From assembly GCA_029207755.1 (NCBI GenBank), contig JARCOQ010000006.1, positions 69,848,093 through 69,912,092 on the forward strand: a stretch of 64,000 bases of DNA, read 5' to 3'. The translations under genes were made by a program, and so were the position numbers. Source of the DNA: Chamaea fasciata (taxonomy: Eukaryota > Chordata > Aves > Passeriformes > Sylviidae). The notes beneath the pieces were generated by a model. It ran no database searches and had not been told where the DNA came from. It saw only the letters and a list, made by a program, of their open reading frames with translations. Positions 36,327 through 49,100 of the stretch are shown here, in pieces (the first letter of the stretch is position 1; each line of letters begins with the position of its first letter).

Positions 36327-36339
36327 AAAAAAAAAAATC
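36327..36339. repeat. Poly-A run
   Basis: About 13 A residues inside intron 3. No adjacent retrogene is recognised. Confidence 0.75.
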
Positions 36340-37186
36340 CTTTTCTTTCCTGACATTGAAATGTTGCCCCCCAAAGACAGTTTTAAAGCTGGTTTGACGT
36401 GCTGCAGTCCCCGAAAGTAGTGTTGTTTCCTTGCATCAGCCACAAGCCCTCCTGCCAAACTGTAACCCAGTCCACCACTGCTCATTTACCTCGTTTAGGT
36501 AACAGGGAGGGTACAGGGACACTTCTAAGGACACAGCTATAACTCTGGGCTCTTCTCTTGAGTTTAAGCTTCCACACAACGACAAGAGGAGACTTCCCTC
36601 TCTGTGCTTCCCAACCAGCCCTCGGGCTGCAATAGCCAATTTTCTGCCTATTAAGCTCTTCTCACAAGCAGGGTTTCATCGCTGTCTTTTTGTCCCGTTC
36701 AATCAATCTCTGCAGCAGCCCGGACTGTTTCAGCACTTCTGGAAGTCTCCTGCAGCAGGGGCTTGGCAGGACAGAACCCACCCAGAGCGGGAGGAAACTA
36801 CACACACGTGGGTGACGATTTTCCCTATTTACTCCCACAGTTTCTGTGCATGCCAAGCCCTTCGTCCCGTGTCTCCGGCTGCAGTGGAGCCCACCTCCGT
36901 TGCCAGGCAGTTTTTCAAGGAGTACTGAATGTTTCTGGCATCCACACTTTCTGCTTTCAGCTCTTTTCATTCTGTCCCCACTGTTTCTGATGTTGCCAAA
37001 CACCTCATCCCTTCCAGGCACAGAGGGAAACGTGCGTTATTATTCCTTACCATCCTCGCAGAGACCAACTGGTGCACGAGAGCTAAGCACACATGTTGGG
37101 GGGTTCTGCAGGTTGTTATTTCTTCCTGATCACCTGTCCTGCTTCAAACTCCACGTAGGAGAGGGAGGCAGTGGTGTAAATACGTA

Positions 37187-37465
37187 TTTCATAGAATCCC
37201 AGACTGGTTTAGGTTGGAAGGGACTTAAAGACCATCTTGTTCCCACCCCCTGCCATGGGCACAGACACCTTCCGCTATCCCAGGTCGCTCCAAGCCCTCT
37301 CAACCTGGCCTTGGACACTGCCAGGGATGGGGCAGCCTCAGTTTCTCTGGGCAACCTGTGCCAGGGCCTTCCCAACTTCAGGGGGAAGAATTTCTTCCTG
37401 ATATCCCACCTAATCCTGCTCTCTGTGAGTAGGGAGCCATTCCCCCTTGTCCTACACATACCTCC
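37187..37465 (-). mobile_element. CR1 LINE 3' end (well preserved)
   Basis: The antisense copy is complete from 'catagaatcccagactggtt' through 'ccctgccatgggcacagaca', 'gggcaacctgtgccagggcc' and 'gaatttcttcctgatatccc' to 'ccattcccccttgtcctac'. It is one of the youngest-looking copies. Confidence 0.95.
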
Positions 37466-37479
37466 ACACTAAAAGCACT

Positions 37480-37560
37480 ACCACGGAATCACAGAACTGC
37501 AGGACACCGGGTTGGAGAGACCTCAAGGATCATCTGGTCCAGCCAGCTCAGAGGCCAGAG
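37480..37560 (-). mobile_element. Second CR1 tail directly beside the first
   Basis: 'ggaatcacagaactgcagga' followed by 'ctcaaggatcatctggtcca' is a CR1 tail of a different subfamily, about 15 bases from the preceding copy and in the same orientation. The two lie head to tail. Confidence 0.6.
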
Positions 37561-39659
37561 CTCAGGAGGTCACTGCACCTTGGCTCGCAGCAGGAGGGAG
37601 GTGCCAACCTCCTTTGAGATGCTCTGAAAAAGGCTTGTCTGTTTTTCCACCCCCTTCTGAAAAGCTTTGCTGGGTGACAACCTGCCCTTTTGGCTCAGAA
37701 CGGTTCACAGCCGCTTATCCAAAAAGCTGCAAAGCCAGCCTGAGAATCCAGACAATGCTTCCATTGACTAGCAGAGCACCAGGATTTGGCCTGACAGGGT
37801 GGTTACAAAACCAGTTGGTTTCACATCTGGCTGCTGGTTTTCCCCACATTTCCCTGCTGCTGCAAAGCAAGCTCCATCGGGTGGATCCATCCCTACACAC
37901 CTGCCCCTTGCGCCTGCATTTATTCTGTATGTTAAATCTAACAAACACCACTTCCCTCGCTTGGCATCCCTGGAGATGTTACGACCATCCCGATGGAACT
38001 GTCCCCACCGGCTAGCAGCGTGGCAAAGCAAAGTTTTACGTGGACAAATCACTTCTCTGAAGGCATTTTCTCGTTCTCTCTGGGCTGAGCCAAGGGGATT
38101 CAGAAAAGGGTTCTTGCAACGGCATTCGGGAGCAGAAAGACCCCATTGAGACAAAGACACAATAACCAGTTTCGCCCCTGCCTTTAAAAATTAACCACCA
38201 TTAACTCGGGGCTCGGCACGGCTCCAGGCTGCCAGCAGCACACTCCTTCCAAGCGGCTTCCCAGAAACCCCCGATTCAACTTGTTCCCAAAAGCCTGGTG
38301 ACATTTGGGCAGCTCCGGCTCTCCATCGGTTTCCCCTTGCGACAGCAAGTGAAGTTCAAGCTTCTGCTTCCTTTTAACTCTGAGCTTCACAGACTCACCC
38401 CCACCTCCTCCACAAGCACCAAGCCTCCAGGGAATATGATAACGGTGGAAAAAAACCAGTGGTTTCATCCACGCTGAAAGGTAGTTTTCCAGCTTTAAGC
38501 AAGTTTCTGTAATTCAATCAAGGAAACATAAGTATGAAATACTTCCACTTTCAGGAAAGGAACATGACCAGGATCTATACTAGTAAAACTGAGTGCAAGA
38601 AAAATAAAAGAGTGTTATCCAATGGATTTATCCAGGAAAATTAGGCACGGGTTGGTTTTCAGAAAGTGAATGCACTGTAATTAAGATCAATGCACTCCAG
38701 AAAAGGCTGCTGCCAAAACTGAGGAAGGAGGAAAGCAAGTTCAAACAAACCCAACTTGTTTTTTCACTGAAAAATGAGAAATCTGGTATCTAGAGACGCA
38801 TTTGGTGACTCCCTATGGGATGCAACACGAGCCACGCAGAGAGATACTTTTACCAAAACAAGGAAGAGGCTCCAAAGGAGCAGCAAAGCACAAATACACA
38901 AAAAAAGGAGGCAAAGCCACACTTCACTGCACCAGTTAGGAACACCGGGGTCTGACACAAGCCCAGGTCAAAGGCAAACTACCAGAAATGAAAGATTCCG
39001 CTAAAAACTGGAGGATAAGTACGCGAGGCATACAAGGAAAATGAATTATTTAAGACCATTAGCAGCAGGAGCTTGAGAAGCAGTGGGTGACCTGGACCAC
39101 CCTGGAGTGAGACGGCCAATTAAGGGGATTAAAAACTGTGCAGAAAAGCAAAGCAGCCTCTCCTTGTGAAACTCCAGCCCACAGGTGGGTGCACAGGCAC
39201 TTAGCCTCTCCCAAAGGCTAACGTGAGGGGAGGCAGGTGTCTGCAGAGCAAAGAGAAGACGGAAGTGAACCCAAGAGCAGCGAGTGGCCAGGCCCTTCGC
39301 ACTCACACCTCCGCACAGCCCTGTCCAGACTCAAGGTTTTAGCCGGGTCTGGAATGTTTCATGCAGCCTGAACGTGAAGGAGACAACAATCAATCCACAG
39401 GATTACCTGGCACTGCTATCCAACAGGATACCATCTACCACAGATCTACCATTTCTTTCTAGACTCCAGGCTGTGCCCTTCGGAGGCTTTCCTTGCAGTT
39501 TCCAAAGATGCGCAAGGTTACTACACCTTCGCTTTTCTTACACAACTAAAACCACACGGAATCTAAGCTGCCCCAGCCTGCCAGGACTTACCCAGACCGG
39601 GATATCTGCCGTTAAAAACAAAACCATTAGCAGAGTTCTCCAAAGTGCTACTTAAGCAG

Positions 39660-39860
39660 ATTTTTTTTCCTCTTTCTTTTAAGCTCCTAAATGTAACTTT
39701 AGCAATTATTGGTTTATGTAATTGCCTAACATTTAATGTTTACAGCAACAATTTACAACTAATTTACATGTAGTTCACTAAATGCTTTAGGGTTAATTGG
39801 TCTTTTGTTGTGCATTAAGCAGTTTGTTAATGATTAGATGGTTGGGAAGAAAACCCAAGT
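39660..39860. promoter_or_regulatory. AT-rich tract with homeodomain-like cores, possible conserved non-coding element
   Basis: About 200 bases are dense in TAATTG, CAATTATTGG, TTAATG and ATGATTAGATGG words, with no repeat similarity, and are flanked by GC-richer sequence. This is the most enhancer-like tract in the window by composition, but conservation is untested. Confidence 0.25.
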
Positions 39861-40324
39861 AGAAGGTCGGTTTGGGGATGGCTTGGAGCAAGGGAATGGC
39901 TGGGGGGGATTTCTGCAGAAGCACTGACCTTCCTAATGATCAGCCCCAGCCTAGCCCCAAAGTGGCACGGTTTCACAGGGTCCTTTACAGGGTCACATCG
40001 TCCCCTCTGTGGTACACATGAGGAAGAGGAGCATACAAGACGATCAATCTACTGCACGTGAGGGGAGGATGAAACCACAGCAAAGGAGAGAGAGAAGACG
40101 CAATTCCTTGCACTTGGCAAGAATAACGTACTGCCTGTGCTCCAAATGAGCCCCAGGAGACCCGAGTATTCCCTGTCCTGAGCATCCAAAGGTATCAGGA
40201 TGACTCCACGAGTGGGAAAAGTAAGAGTGTGCCTCCTCGGGGCCCTGTGTCACTGCCCTGCCCTCTAAGGCCAGAGCGCTCCAGACATGATTTCATAACT
40301 TAGAAAGCAAAGTCAATAACTTCA

Positions 40325-40402
40325 TCACCAAGCTGGCCCTGCTTTGAGCAGAGGTGTGGACCCGCCGATGGCTCCTTCCAACCTCATTTATCCCATTCCA
40401 TT
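40325..40402 (+). mobile_element. CR1 tail fragment
   Basis: 'ggccctgctttgagcagagg', then 'ggctccttccaacctcat' and 'cccattccatta' follow the 3' end of the CR1 subfamily that carries the 'tttgagcag' box. Confidence 0.65.
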
Positions 40403-41493
40403 AGCGAGCTCCCCGGATAGGTGATCTCCACTCCAGCTACCCCATCTGCTGCCCAAACATGACCACTTTGCCACGGCTTCAGAGCAACTTTTAGTAATGA
40501 GGAGAGACTGGAAACCCCATGCTGGGTTTAATGGTCTGCTTGGCAGCTTGGCCTGGAGAAGGAGAACAGAAAGGAGAATAACAAAACACCGACTCTGTAT
40601 CAGAAGATGTTTACAAACTCTTTGGAAACAGCAAGGGCTGCACCAGCACAACCAAGAGCAAACAGGAAAACAGCAAAACGAAGCTGAACTGCTTCCTTTG
40701 CGTTTAGGGAATCGACTGTGACCAACCCAACAGGGATTCAAACACTACTTTTTAAATCCTTCCCCAGGCACAAAAAACTGGCAGTGGCATCAAAAGCACT
40801 GAGCACCCAGCTGATCTTAAACACTGTCTAGGACTTAGGAAAAAAAAAACAAAATTAGGAGAAAAAAAAGAGGGGAACAAATCAGCCAGGTACTGCTGGT
40901 AATCTCTTAAACGACTCAGGATGGAAAGAGCAAAGCAGAAATGAGCGGGGTTTTCCAAGCAGTATTCCATCAGAACAGCATTGCCTCCAATGTAAATCTC
41001 TTTACAAGCACTGATCTCCTTATAGTCGTTAAATGCCATCTTTATTTCTTTTTAATTGGTCCCACTGCATTTTAAATTGCTTTTTAAAAGTATAGCCAGA
41101 GCGCATAAACATGATGTGTCGAACCACAGAATGTTAAAATACAGGAAATACATTTGAAAAGTTTGTGGTTTTACTGGTACTCAAATTTCATTACCCAGAA
41201 ATAAGGAATGTACTCATTTGAAAAAAAAAAAATACTTGACTATTAAGAAAGTCTCAGTGTCTGGCAAGTTTCTGCAGATGATTAATTATTACAACTCAGC
41301 AAGGGGTGCTGCTGCTTTCCTTCTGAGCCTGCACACACCCCGGATTTAAGAATAGCAACAGCCAAACGCCACCCTTCTCCACTTTTATTGTTTTCCTGCT
41401 CCCAGCACTTCAGCCTCTGGCTCCCCCTTACCTGCTGGGATCAGGACTCTGGGCTTGGACTAGTCTGTTTTGCTGATTCAGCTTAGTGCACAG

Positions 41494-41787
41494 CCACAAA
41501 ACCAGTCAGATGGCCGTGAAACCAGTCAGATGGCCGTGAAACTTTTTATAAAGAGAGTGGAAAAATATTGGCGCAGAGAGAGATGCCCCATCCCTGGAAA
41601 CACGCAGGGCCGGGTAGGATGGAGCTCGGAGCAACGCAGTCTAGGGGAAGGTATCCCTGTCCATGGCAGGGGGTTGGAACAAGATCACCTTGAAGGTTCC
41701 TTCCAACCCAAACCATCCTGTGACCTTTTCCACGGTTCCATGAAATGAGTTAGATGGCCACAAAACCAGCTGGGTGGCCACAATAGC
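41494..41787. repeat. 20-bp minisatellite interrupted by a CR1
   Basis: Units of 20 bases of the form ccacaaaaccagtcagatgg occur at 41494-41513 and 41514-41533 with a partial unit after. They resume at 41738-41757 and 41758-41777 with another partial unit. The two bases of variation after 'cc' alternate (aca / gtg / atg). A CR1 tail lies between the two blocks. Confidence 0.8.
41575..41737 (+). mobile_element. CR1 LINE 3' end inside minisatellite
   Basis: Sense CR1: 'ccccatccctggaaacacgc', 'gtccatggcagggggttgga', 'cttccaacccaaaccatcct'. It separates two blocks of the same 20-bp tandem repeat. Confidence 0.92.
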
Positions 41788-42159
41788 AGGAGGCAGGAAC
41801 AAAGGAGTCGGAGTGCGACGGTAGCCTCACGCAGGAGATCTGCCTCTGATAAAAAGCTGAAGTTAGGGATAACCCCTCTGTGGAGCTCTCAAGAGTTCCC
41901 AGCCCAGCAGCTGGGCCAGGCTCAGCTAATGCTGAGGATATTCAAAGGGCCCTGTCCTGGTGCCAAGCACGCAGCTCCCATGACAAGGGTCGCTTTGTCT
42001 CGCATCCCCTCCGCCTCCCAGCACATGGGAAACTTCAGAAATTCCCTTGCTGAGGAGAGCAGCTAAGCTGAGTAACTTGGAATTACAGGCTTTCAAGGTT
42101 AGTTTGCTGCTGGAGCCAAGACATATTTCCAGAGCTTCTCAGGACTGAAAACAACCTCC

Positions 42160-42300
42160 TACTTTTAATGACTTGCCTTTTATCTTTAATAAGGGATTAG
42201 GAGCTATTTTTCCAGCTAATACCTCAAAATCCAGATAATCATAAAAGCAATCAGTAATACCCAATATATGTTAATTACTCATTTTCTTCTCGTCTCTGGC
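42160..42300. promoter_or_regulatory. AT-rich tract, possible conserved non-coding element
   Basis: About 140 bases contain TTTAATGACTT, GCTAATACC, CCAGATAATCATAAA and TTAATTACTCATTTTC words and no repeat match. Compositional call only. Confidence 0.2.
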
Positions 42301-43401
42301 TGCCCTGCTGTCACTCAGGGCCATTAATTTGTCTATAACAAGGCCGCAAATCAAAACCAACAAAAGGCTTCAGGTCCTCTGGAGAGTCACAGGTTCGGAC
42401 TTGGGGGATTAACCACAGATTACATCCGCAACGACAGCACGGAAATCAACATGATGGCCAAAGAGGTGCTGAACTATCCCGGCAGCCGTTTACCTGCGCC
42501 TCGACCTGCGCATTCCCACAGGAGTCCAAAAAGCAGACAAAGCACTGAACAAACCTGACAGCACTAAAGAGAGCCACAAAGCTGCTTTCACCGAGTCATT
42601 CCCAGTGAAACGCGACTCTAAAATCATTTGACATTTTCCACACTAAGCTACACTGGCCTTTCCAAAGGGAATTTACAAGAACAGCAGGTGTAGAAGCTTT
42701 ACATTCAAGATCTGGTGCTGGAATAACGATGCTGATCGGCACATTGCTCAGACAGGTAACACCTACGACCGCTCACAGAAAAGGAATTCACAGTTCCCCG
42801 GATGCCATGAATTCGATGGATGCCTCGGATTTATGAGAATATTATTTAGGTCATGAGGAAAACTGAAGCAGGAGCAAGGAGGGATGTACCTGCTTGGAAT
42901 GACATCCAGCACTTATGTTCTGCCCTCCCTGCACAGTCATTTCTTCCATTCCTGAGCCCTGAAGAGCTCTGCACTGCCCTGAGGGGAGTTTAACCACTCG
43001 TGCCTCAAATCCAAACTCTCTCCATCACATTCCTGCATGTTTTCCCAACTCTGCATCTCTCGGTTTCAAGACGGTCATGTTTGCAGTGCCGGCTCCCTTG
43101 CAAACACGCACGACCCGCACAGGTGATTTCCTCACACTCCACAGCACCTTGCCCGTAATCTCCGGAGTCACAGTCACGTAACACCAGGAATCATCTGGTT
43201 CTCAGCTCTATTAATAGAGCCCCTGCCTGCAGACAGGGCAGTGGCCAGGGCTGCTCCAGGGTCACGTAGCACCGTACGTGTGTCCCCTCTGCCTGCAGCG
43301 TGACGTGCCCACCCTGCGCTGCCCGGGCAGCACACACAGGATGTCAGCACCCACCGCTTCCCAAGGGACAAGAACCAAGCCTCTCACTGAAGAAAACAGG
43401 C

Positions 43402-43552
43402 TTCCACCCCTGGAATTGTCCAAGGCCAGGTTGGACGGAGCTTAGGGCCACCTGGTCTAGTGGAAGGTGTCCCTGCCCACGGCAGGGGATGGAACTGGAT
43501 GAGCTTCAAGCTCCCTTCCAGCCCAGGCCACTCTGTGATGATTCCATGAGCA
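43402..43552 (+). mobile_element. CR1 LINE 3' end
   Basis: Sense CR1: 'gtccaaggccaggttggacg', 'cctggtctagtggaaggtgt', 'gcccacggcaggggatggaa', ending 'ctctgtgatgattcc'. Confidence 0.93.
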
Positions 43553-44471
43553 GAGAGCCCTGAGCGCATGTTTGACTGCAAAGACTTGAGCAGATCAAAT
43601 TGCTTAATCCACATGAGAATCAAAAACTAACAATTCCAGCCCAGACTACACAAAAGTGCTAATCCAGTTCTTTGCAGTGGCATTTTCTATAGGGCTGAGA
43701 GAATATTACTGTCGGTTTACATTATTAAATTATTCAGCTCATTGAAGAAATTAAATACAGCGTGACAACTGGAGAAGTTGTTTATTTCTTCAGAATTCTC
43801 AGCTAAAACGAAAGGGTGGGGAGACGAGATCTAAGGAGAAGAGGGAAGCCAGCTAGCTCATTAGCTCGGATAATGCTCCCTTAATTCCTAAAGGGATTTC
43901 AACTGGGGAGAAAACCCAAACACCAAGTAGTTGCACCATTACCAAAAAAACACAGCCTTCCCCTCGGATATTTTTAATGCAATTTCAATTTCCATCCACA
44001 TGGAATTTAAAAAAGATCATCTAATAGGAAGTCCTCTCCATCTCTAGGTGGATACCAGCATGAACATCTGGCCGTCCAATGCACAAAACTCAGGATGCTG
44101 GATACCTGTGCATTACGGTGTCAAATCACAGCAGGCATTATAAAGTGTGACTTGGCCACCAAATTGGAACAGCAGATTCAGGGTGAAAGAAATACAGCAG
44201 ATCAAGCCCCCTCAATGAAATCATGACAATGGTATCACCAGATTAAATCCATTATTTAGAGTTCCCCACTTGCTGATTCAAATGAAGCATGATTTCTTGT
44301 ACTCTATTCTTTTTAAGGCAAACATGAAGAGCTGACGAAGTGTCTCATACATTACTTCACCTACTGAGCTAAACTCTCCATAGTGAGGGGCACATTTTCA
44401 TGGCTCCAGGGAAAGAACCACGGCCCCAGTGAAGAAGGTACACAGCAGTCTGGAAGTGCGAGGCAGCACTG

Positions 44472-44516
44472 ATACCACAGAATCCCCTAGGCTGGAGAAG
44501 ACCTTTTAAGAACTGA
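44472..44516 (-). mobile_element. Very short CR1 tail remnant
   Basis: 'ccacagaatcccctaggctg' followed by 'gagaagaccttttaaga' resembles the antisense start of a CR1 tail. It is too short to be sure. Confidence 0.45.
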
Positions 44517-44699
44517 AAGCTGCAGTATGGAAAGGAATTCTCCAAGAATGTGTAATACACAAGCCAAAGCACACATGGATCCAGCTCAGCCACTCTGGAT
44601 TGTGGAATTGTAACTGATTTATTCGTGTACGCACACCAAGAGGGGATTTTTGTATTTCTGCTCAAGGGCTTGGCTTAAAGCCTACTGAACTTGGGGATT

Positions 44700-44719
44700 A
44701 AAAAAAAAAAAAAAAAAAA
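44700..44719. repeat. Poly-A run (20 A)
   Basis: The longest homopolymer in the window, with no element recognised at its 5' side. Confidence 0.9.
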
Positions 44720-45939
44720 GAAGATAGGAATATTATAGTAAGAAATGCACAGGTAATTTTCAGGGAAATTAAATTCCCCAACTTCTCCTGCCTCCCAGTT
44801 CCAAGTATTCTTTTAAAGCCCTAAGTTAAACCACGGTGCTGAACAGAGAGAGCCGTCTCTTCCTTCCCCAATCCTCCACCACAGAGCACCAGGTAGACTT
44901 TGGTTGGGAAGCAGCTGTGAGCAACAGGAACACATGCTCCAAGAATCCCTTCTCCAGGAGCCATTGTGCTCTGCTCAATCACTACAGTGACAAAGTTCTG
45001 AACAAGGGAAATTAACTTGTAAGGGGGCTCCATCAATTTCAGAGCGAGAAACTCCATCACATGGAAAAGTAACCCCAGATGAACCAGGCAAGGACTGTTT
45101 GCTACATACTTCCATTAAAGGCATGAAAGAAAAGAAGACACAGAAAAAGTGATTGGTTTTCCAGGTGTTTCTCAACTTTGCGGCACCAAAGAAGCCATGG
45201 GGCAGAGAACAGCTCTTTCATGTCTACCTGATCCCTCAACTACAACCCAAGCTCTTCTGCTTAATTCTGAAAGGAAGTCAAACCTCTGCCTACAAAATCA
45301 CATCGCAGATGAGAACAGTTCAATACACTGATTCCGATAAAATAGCTTTTCTTCAAAATACGTTTGTTTTTTATCCCCCAGAGAGACAGGAAACTGTGAG
45401 CAATAAACCTCAAGGATGTCTTTTCCAAGATTTGAAAGCTGTCCTCCAGTGGAGATTCCCATTTTAAGCACATGCTTTGCATAACTGAAAGAAAATACAC
45501 GACCTTGATAGCAAGCAAAATATTCCTCGCAAAACATTTACTCTTTTTCTTGCTCTGCAAAATCTGTCTTCTCTTCCCAAATGAAGGACACCAAACCCAC
45601 ATTCCTCAGAAAAATGTCACACCAGATTTAACTGGAGGAGGATGTTTCTACAACAAGTTCAGCACTGACCTTATGTTTCTGAAGCCGTCAGCTTCCAAGC
45701 AAAGAGCATTTTCCCTCCTGCATCACGTGCTGCCTCGGCTGTGAGGGCTTTTCCAGAGCTGGAAGGATGCTCTTCACAGAACATCAGGAACAGATGCATC
45801 AAGGGCATCTGATGGAGCACCAAATACCACCCAGCGCTGTCCCCCATCCCTAAAAACGTCTCAAGCACTCTTAAAATCTGAATCCAGGGTCTCTCCTCTA
45901 ACAGCCTTAGGCTGTAGGAAGAGCCGTGTCCCCATCACG

Positions 45940-46185
45940 GAAGCCCAAAATGGTTTGGGTTGGAAAGGACCTCAAAGTCCATCTCACTGCAATCCCCTGC
46001 CACGTGGGGGGACACCTTCCATTAAAGCAGGTCGCTCCAAGCCCTGTCCAGCCTGGCCTTGGACGGCTCTTCCAGGGATGGGGCAGCCACAGCTTCTCTG
46101 GCCACCTGTGCCAGGGCCTCGCTGCCCTAACAGGGAAGCAGCTTTCCCTGACATACCATCCCAGCCTGCCCTGTCAGCACGAAGC
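45940..46185 (-). mobile_element. CR1 LINE 3' end
   Basis: Antisense CR1: 'atggtttgggttggaaagga', 'agccctgtccagcctggcct', 'cacctgtgccagggcctcgc' and a degraded continuation. Confidence 0.93.
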
Positions 46186-49100
46186 CACGATGAGCCACCC
46201 TGCCAGGAACAAGACGCCAGCGGCAGTGACTCCCACACACCCCGCGTCCGTGTCCGTGTCGAGCTGACCGGGCAAAGCCCTCCCTTTCCACTCCCCACAG
46301 GCACCGAGCTCAAGCACCTGCAGACAACCCACAGCGTCATCACCGCTTCCAGACGCTTCCGACGAGTAGAGGCAGCAAGAGAAAGTGCTCACGATAAATA
46401 CCACGTGCCTGACCCAGAGAGACCAAATAGATGTAAAATTCCAGCGGATTTCCAGAGACGGCTGCACAGGCCAGATCGCAGATGACACAGGCTTAGACAG
46501 TCGCCACGTCCAAAACTTCTCCCTTGCAACCTCTTTTCCAGACGAAACCTCGGAGGAAATCCAAACCCTTATTTCCAAAAGGTGCTGAAAACCAGCAGGT
46601 TGCAGCCCAAAAGGAGATCAACTTTCCAAGTCTCCAAAGTTCAAAGTGACCCCAGAGTAAATACTTCACTTCTTCATTTCAAGAAACTGAGTGAAAAGAA
46701 ATACAAATGCTTTTCTAGTCAGTCTCAGCCTCACAATCCCGAAGTTACTGTAACACAATCCGTCCCAAGGGGCTGAAAATGAAGAGCCGCTATCAGCATG
46801 TATCAATGGAGGTACCACACTGCATTCCTGAGATCCATAAACATGTAACCTCTCTTCCCTGCCTGCCAGAAACCTTCCCTGTAGCTCCTTACATCTGCAT
46901 ATTAATATTATTTTACCTTTTCTCTCGATCTTCCAAGGCTTCCAAAACAGCCACATTCCCTTTAGACAACAGGAATTAACAGGTTCTCCCCCAGAGCATC
47001 GCACCTTCCAGTTCTTCGCCCTGCTCACATCTGTCCCAAATTCCTTGGCAAAAATAGCTATCAACACGGGAACTTTGATCAACAGGGGTTTTCAGCACAC
47101 TTATTAAAAGTGTGGAATAACCGCTGTGGAGGAATGAGGCAAATGTCCCAGCATCTTCCCATTTTTAGAAAAGCACATAATTACGTTAACGAACAACAAA
47201 ACCGTGAGGTTAGCCACAGCACTGCAGCCAAGAGAGCCAAGTCACCAACCTTGGATTAGCTGGAGATGTAACGAAGGCAAACTAAGTATTTTCCCAACCC
47301 CAAAGTAACGTTCCGTTGCATTTGAAGGTGATCTACGGTCTGCAAAAGTGTTTGGAATTTGCCGGAAAGAGAATTAATTGCCTAAAGAAAGATCTGCTTT
47401 TAGCACAGAGCAACAGCAAGTTTGGGAAATCCAAGGAAAGGATGCACCAGGCAATTTCTAACTGCAAACGATCTATCTCCTCCTGTGCAGAAGGCAAAGA
47501 AAAGCCCCTTTCGCTGTTCACAGGTATTATATCCACTTTGGGAAAGCAAAGGAAAGGCAACACCCCCAGCCTCCTAAAAGATGCCAAGTCCCAGTTACAA
47601 GCCTACAGCTCCAACTGCTGTGAAACATGGGGTGTCCTGAAAGCCAAGCCTCTCCTCGGCTGGTACCAGCTGTGAGCTGTAACAGGATGCAAGTCATCCG
47701 CAGGACTTGGCCTCTCCGTAAAGAATTTGCAAGGATAAGGTTCGCTAAAACCTGTTTTGCTCTAAGGACTGAGGAAGGACATTAGGCAGAAGCTAGGGAA
47801 CAAGACCTTCTTCAGCCACAAACCTTACACAACTGCCGTCTTTTTCAGCCTCTTAATGTTGAACCCTCCTATAAATAAGAAGCACCATAAGCACAAAAAA
47901 AATTGTATTCCACAGGGACAGGTTTTGAACATAAATCCACATGCGTTACCACTCTCACGCAGAAAAAAATGGTACTTTTGAGACTGGAAATGAAACCCGA
48001 ATGCAAAGAAAACGTTTTCTGGAGCAGGATGGACACAGCTGTCCAAGGCAGCTCCAGAAAAAAGGGTGAGCAAGTTGCTGTGACCACCAGCAGCAGCTCT
48101 TGACAGGTATTTTCCGTGTAGGACACGTGCCAGTGCCTGACCTCCCACAACAGGTGGGAAGTCTGTCTCAGCTGTGACTCAAGGAGAAGGTCCGCAACTG
48201 AATCACTGCTTCCAAGGGGAACTCCAAAGGGAGCTGCTCACCTCCCTAACTCTGACTCAAGAAAGATCCCAACCCAAGGGAATGACCCCTTTTTGATGAG
48301 CCCATTTTCACAACAGCCGGGAGAGCTATGAAAACACCTGGCAGTTCAGGCTGAGCTGGCATTAAGCCAAGTACAAATAATTAGGAAAATGACAATGCTC
48401 TTCCTAAGTGCTGCTGGGGAAAGAAAGCTCTTTTACGTTACTCCGCTTCCAAAGGGCCAGCAGGACCAGCCGTACAGAGCATGCTGGCAGCTTTCCCAAG
48501 AAGACTCATCCTCCTGGTTTCAGTTTACAATAAAGCTCAGTGAGGGGGACAGCTCCCAGCAGAGCCACTCTTTGGGAAAGCCACAAAACTCCCGGGTCAG
48601 CCTGGACAGCGGGCAGGGAACCACCAGCCCAACTCTAGTCCCCCGTGCTCTGATTCTCCCACTTGTGGCAAAGAGAACAGATGCCAGGAATAGTCATCCC
48701 AGCACAGCAAAGCAGCTGAAAGCACTCCCTGAAATCCTGCCCACTCCCAGGTTTCCCCACATAGCCAGAGCAGCTTCAGTGCGGGTAACTATTTATATCA
48801 GCAATCCGCCCGGCACTTCAGCAGATGCTCAGCTTTAAATATGGCTTTAAATCTTCTTGCAAGCAGCCAGGCTAAATATATGCTTTGGGTTAAATTTGTT
48901 CCTGGTGCTGTCCTGGGTCACAGCTCTCGTTCTGCCCACGCTGTTCCTGTAGGTGCTGGCACAAGGTGTCCTGGCAGCCTGTCCCACTGAGGTCCCTCCC
49001 ATCCTCATGCCAAAGCACAACCAAACCCTTGGACAAGGTGATGCTGGAACATCCAACAATCAAAAATTGCTCACGCTTAACCCCAAAGGTGGTTTTGTCT

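Noticed and set aside
36846..37472. Plus-strand open frame of 208 codons
   Set aside because: Its second half is CR1 in antisense; the first half has no family match.
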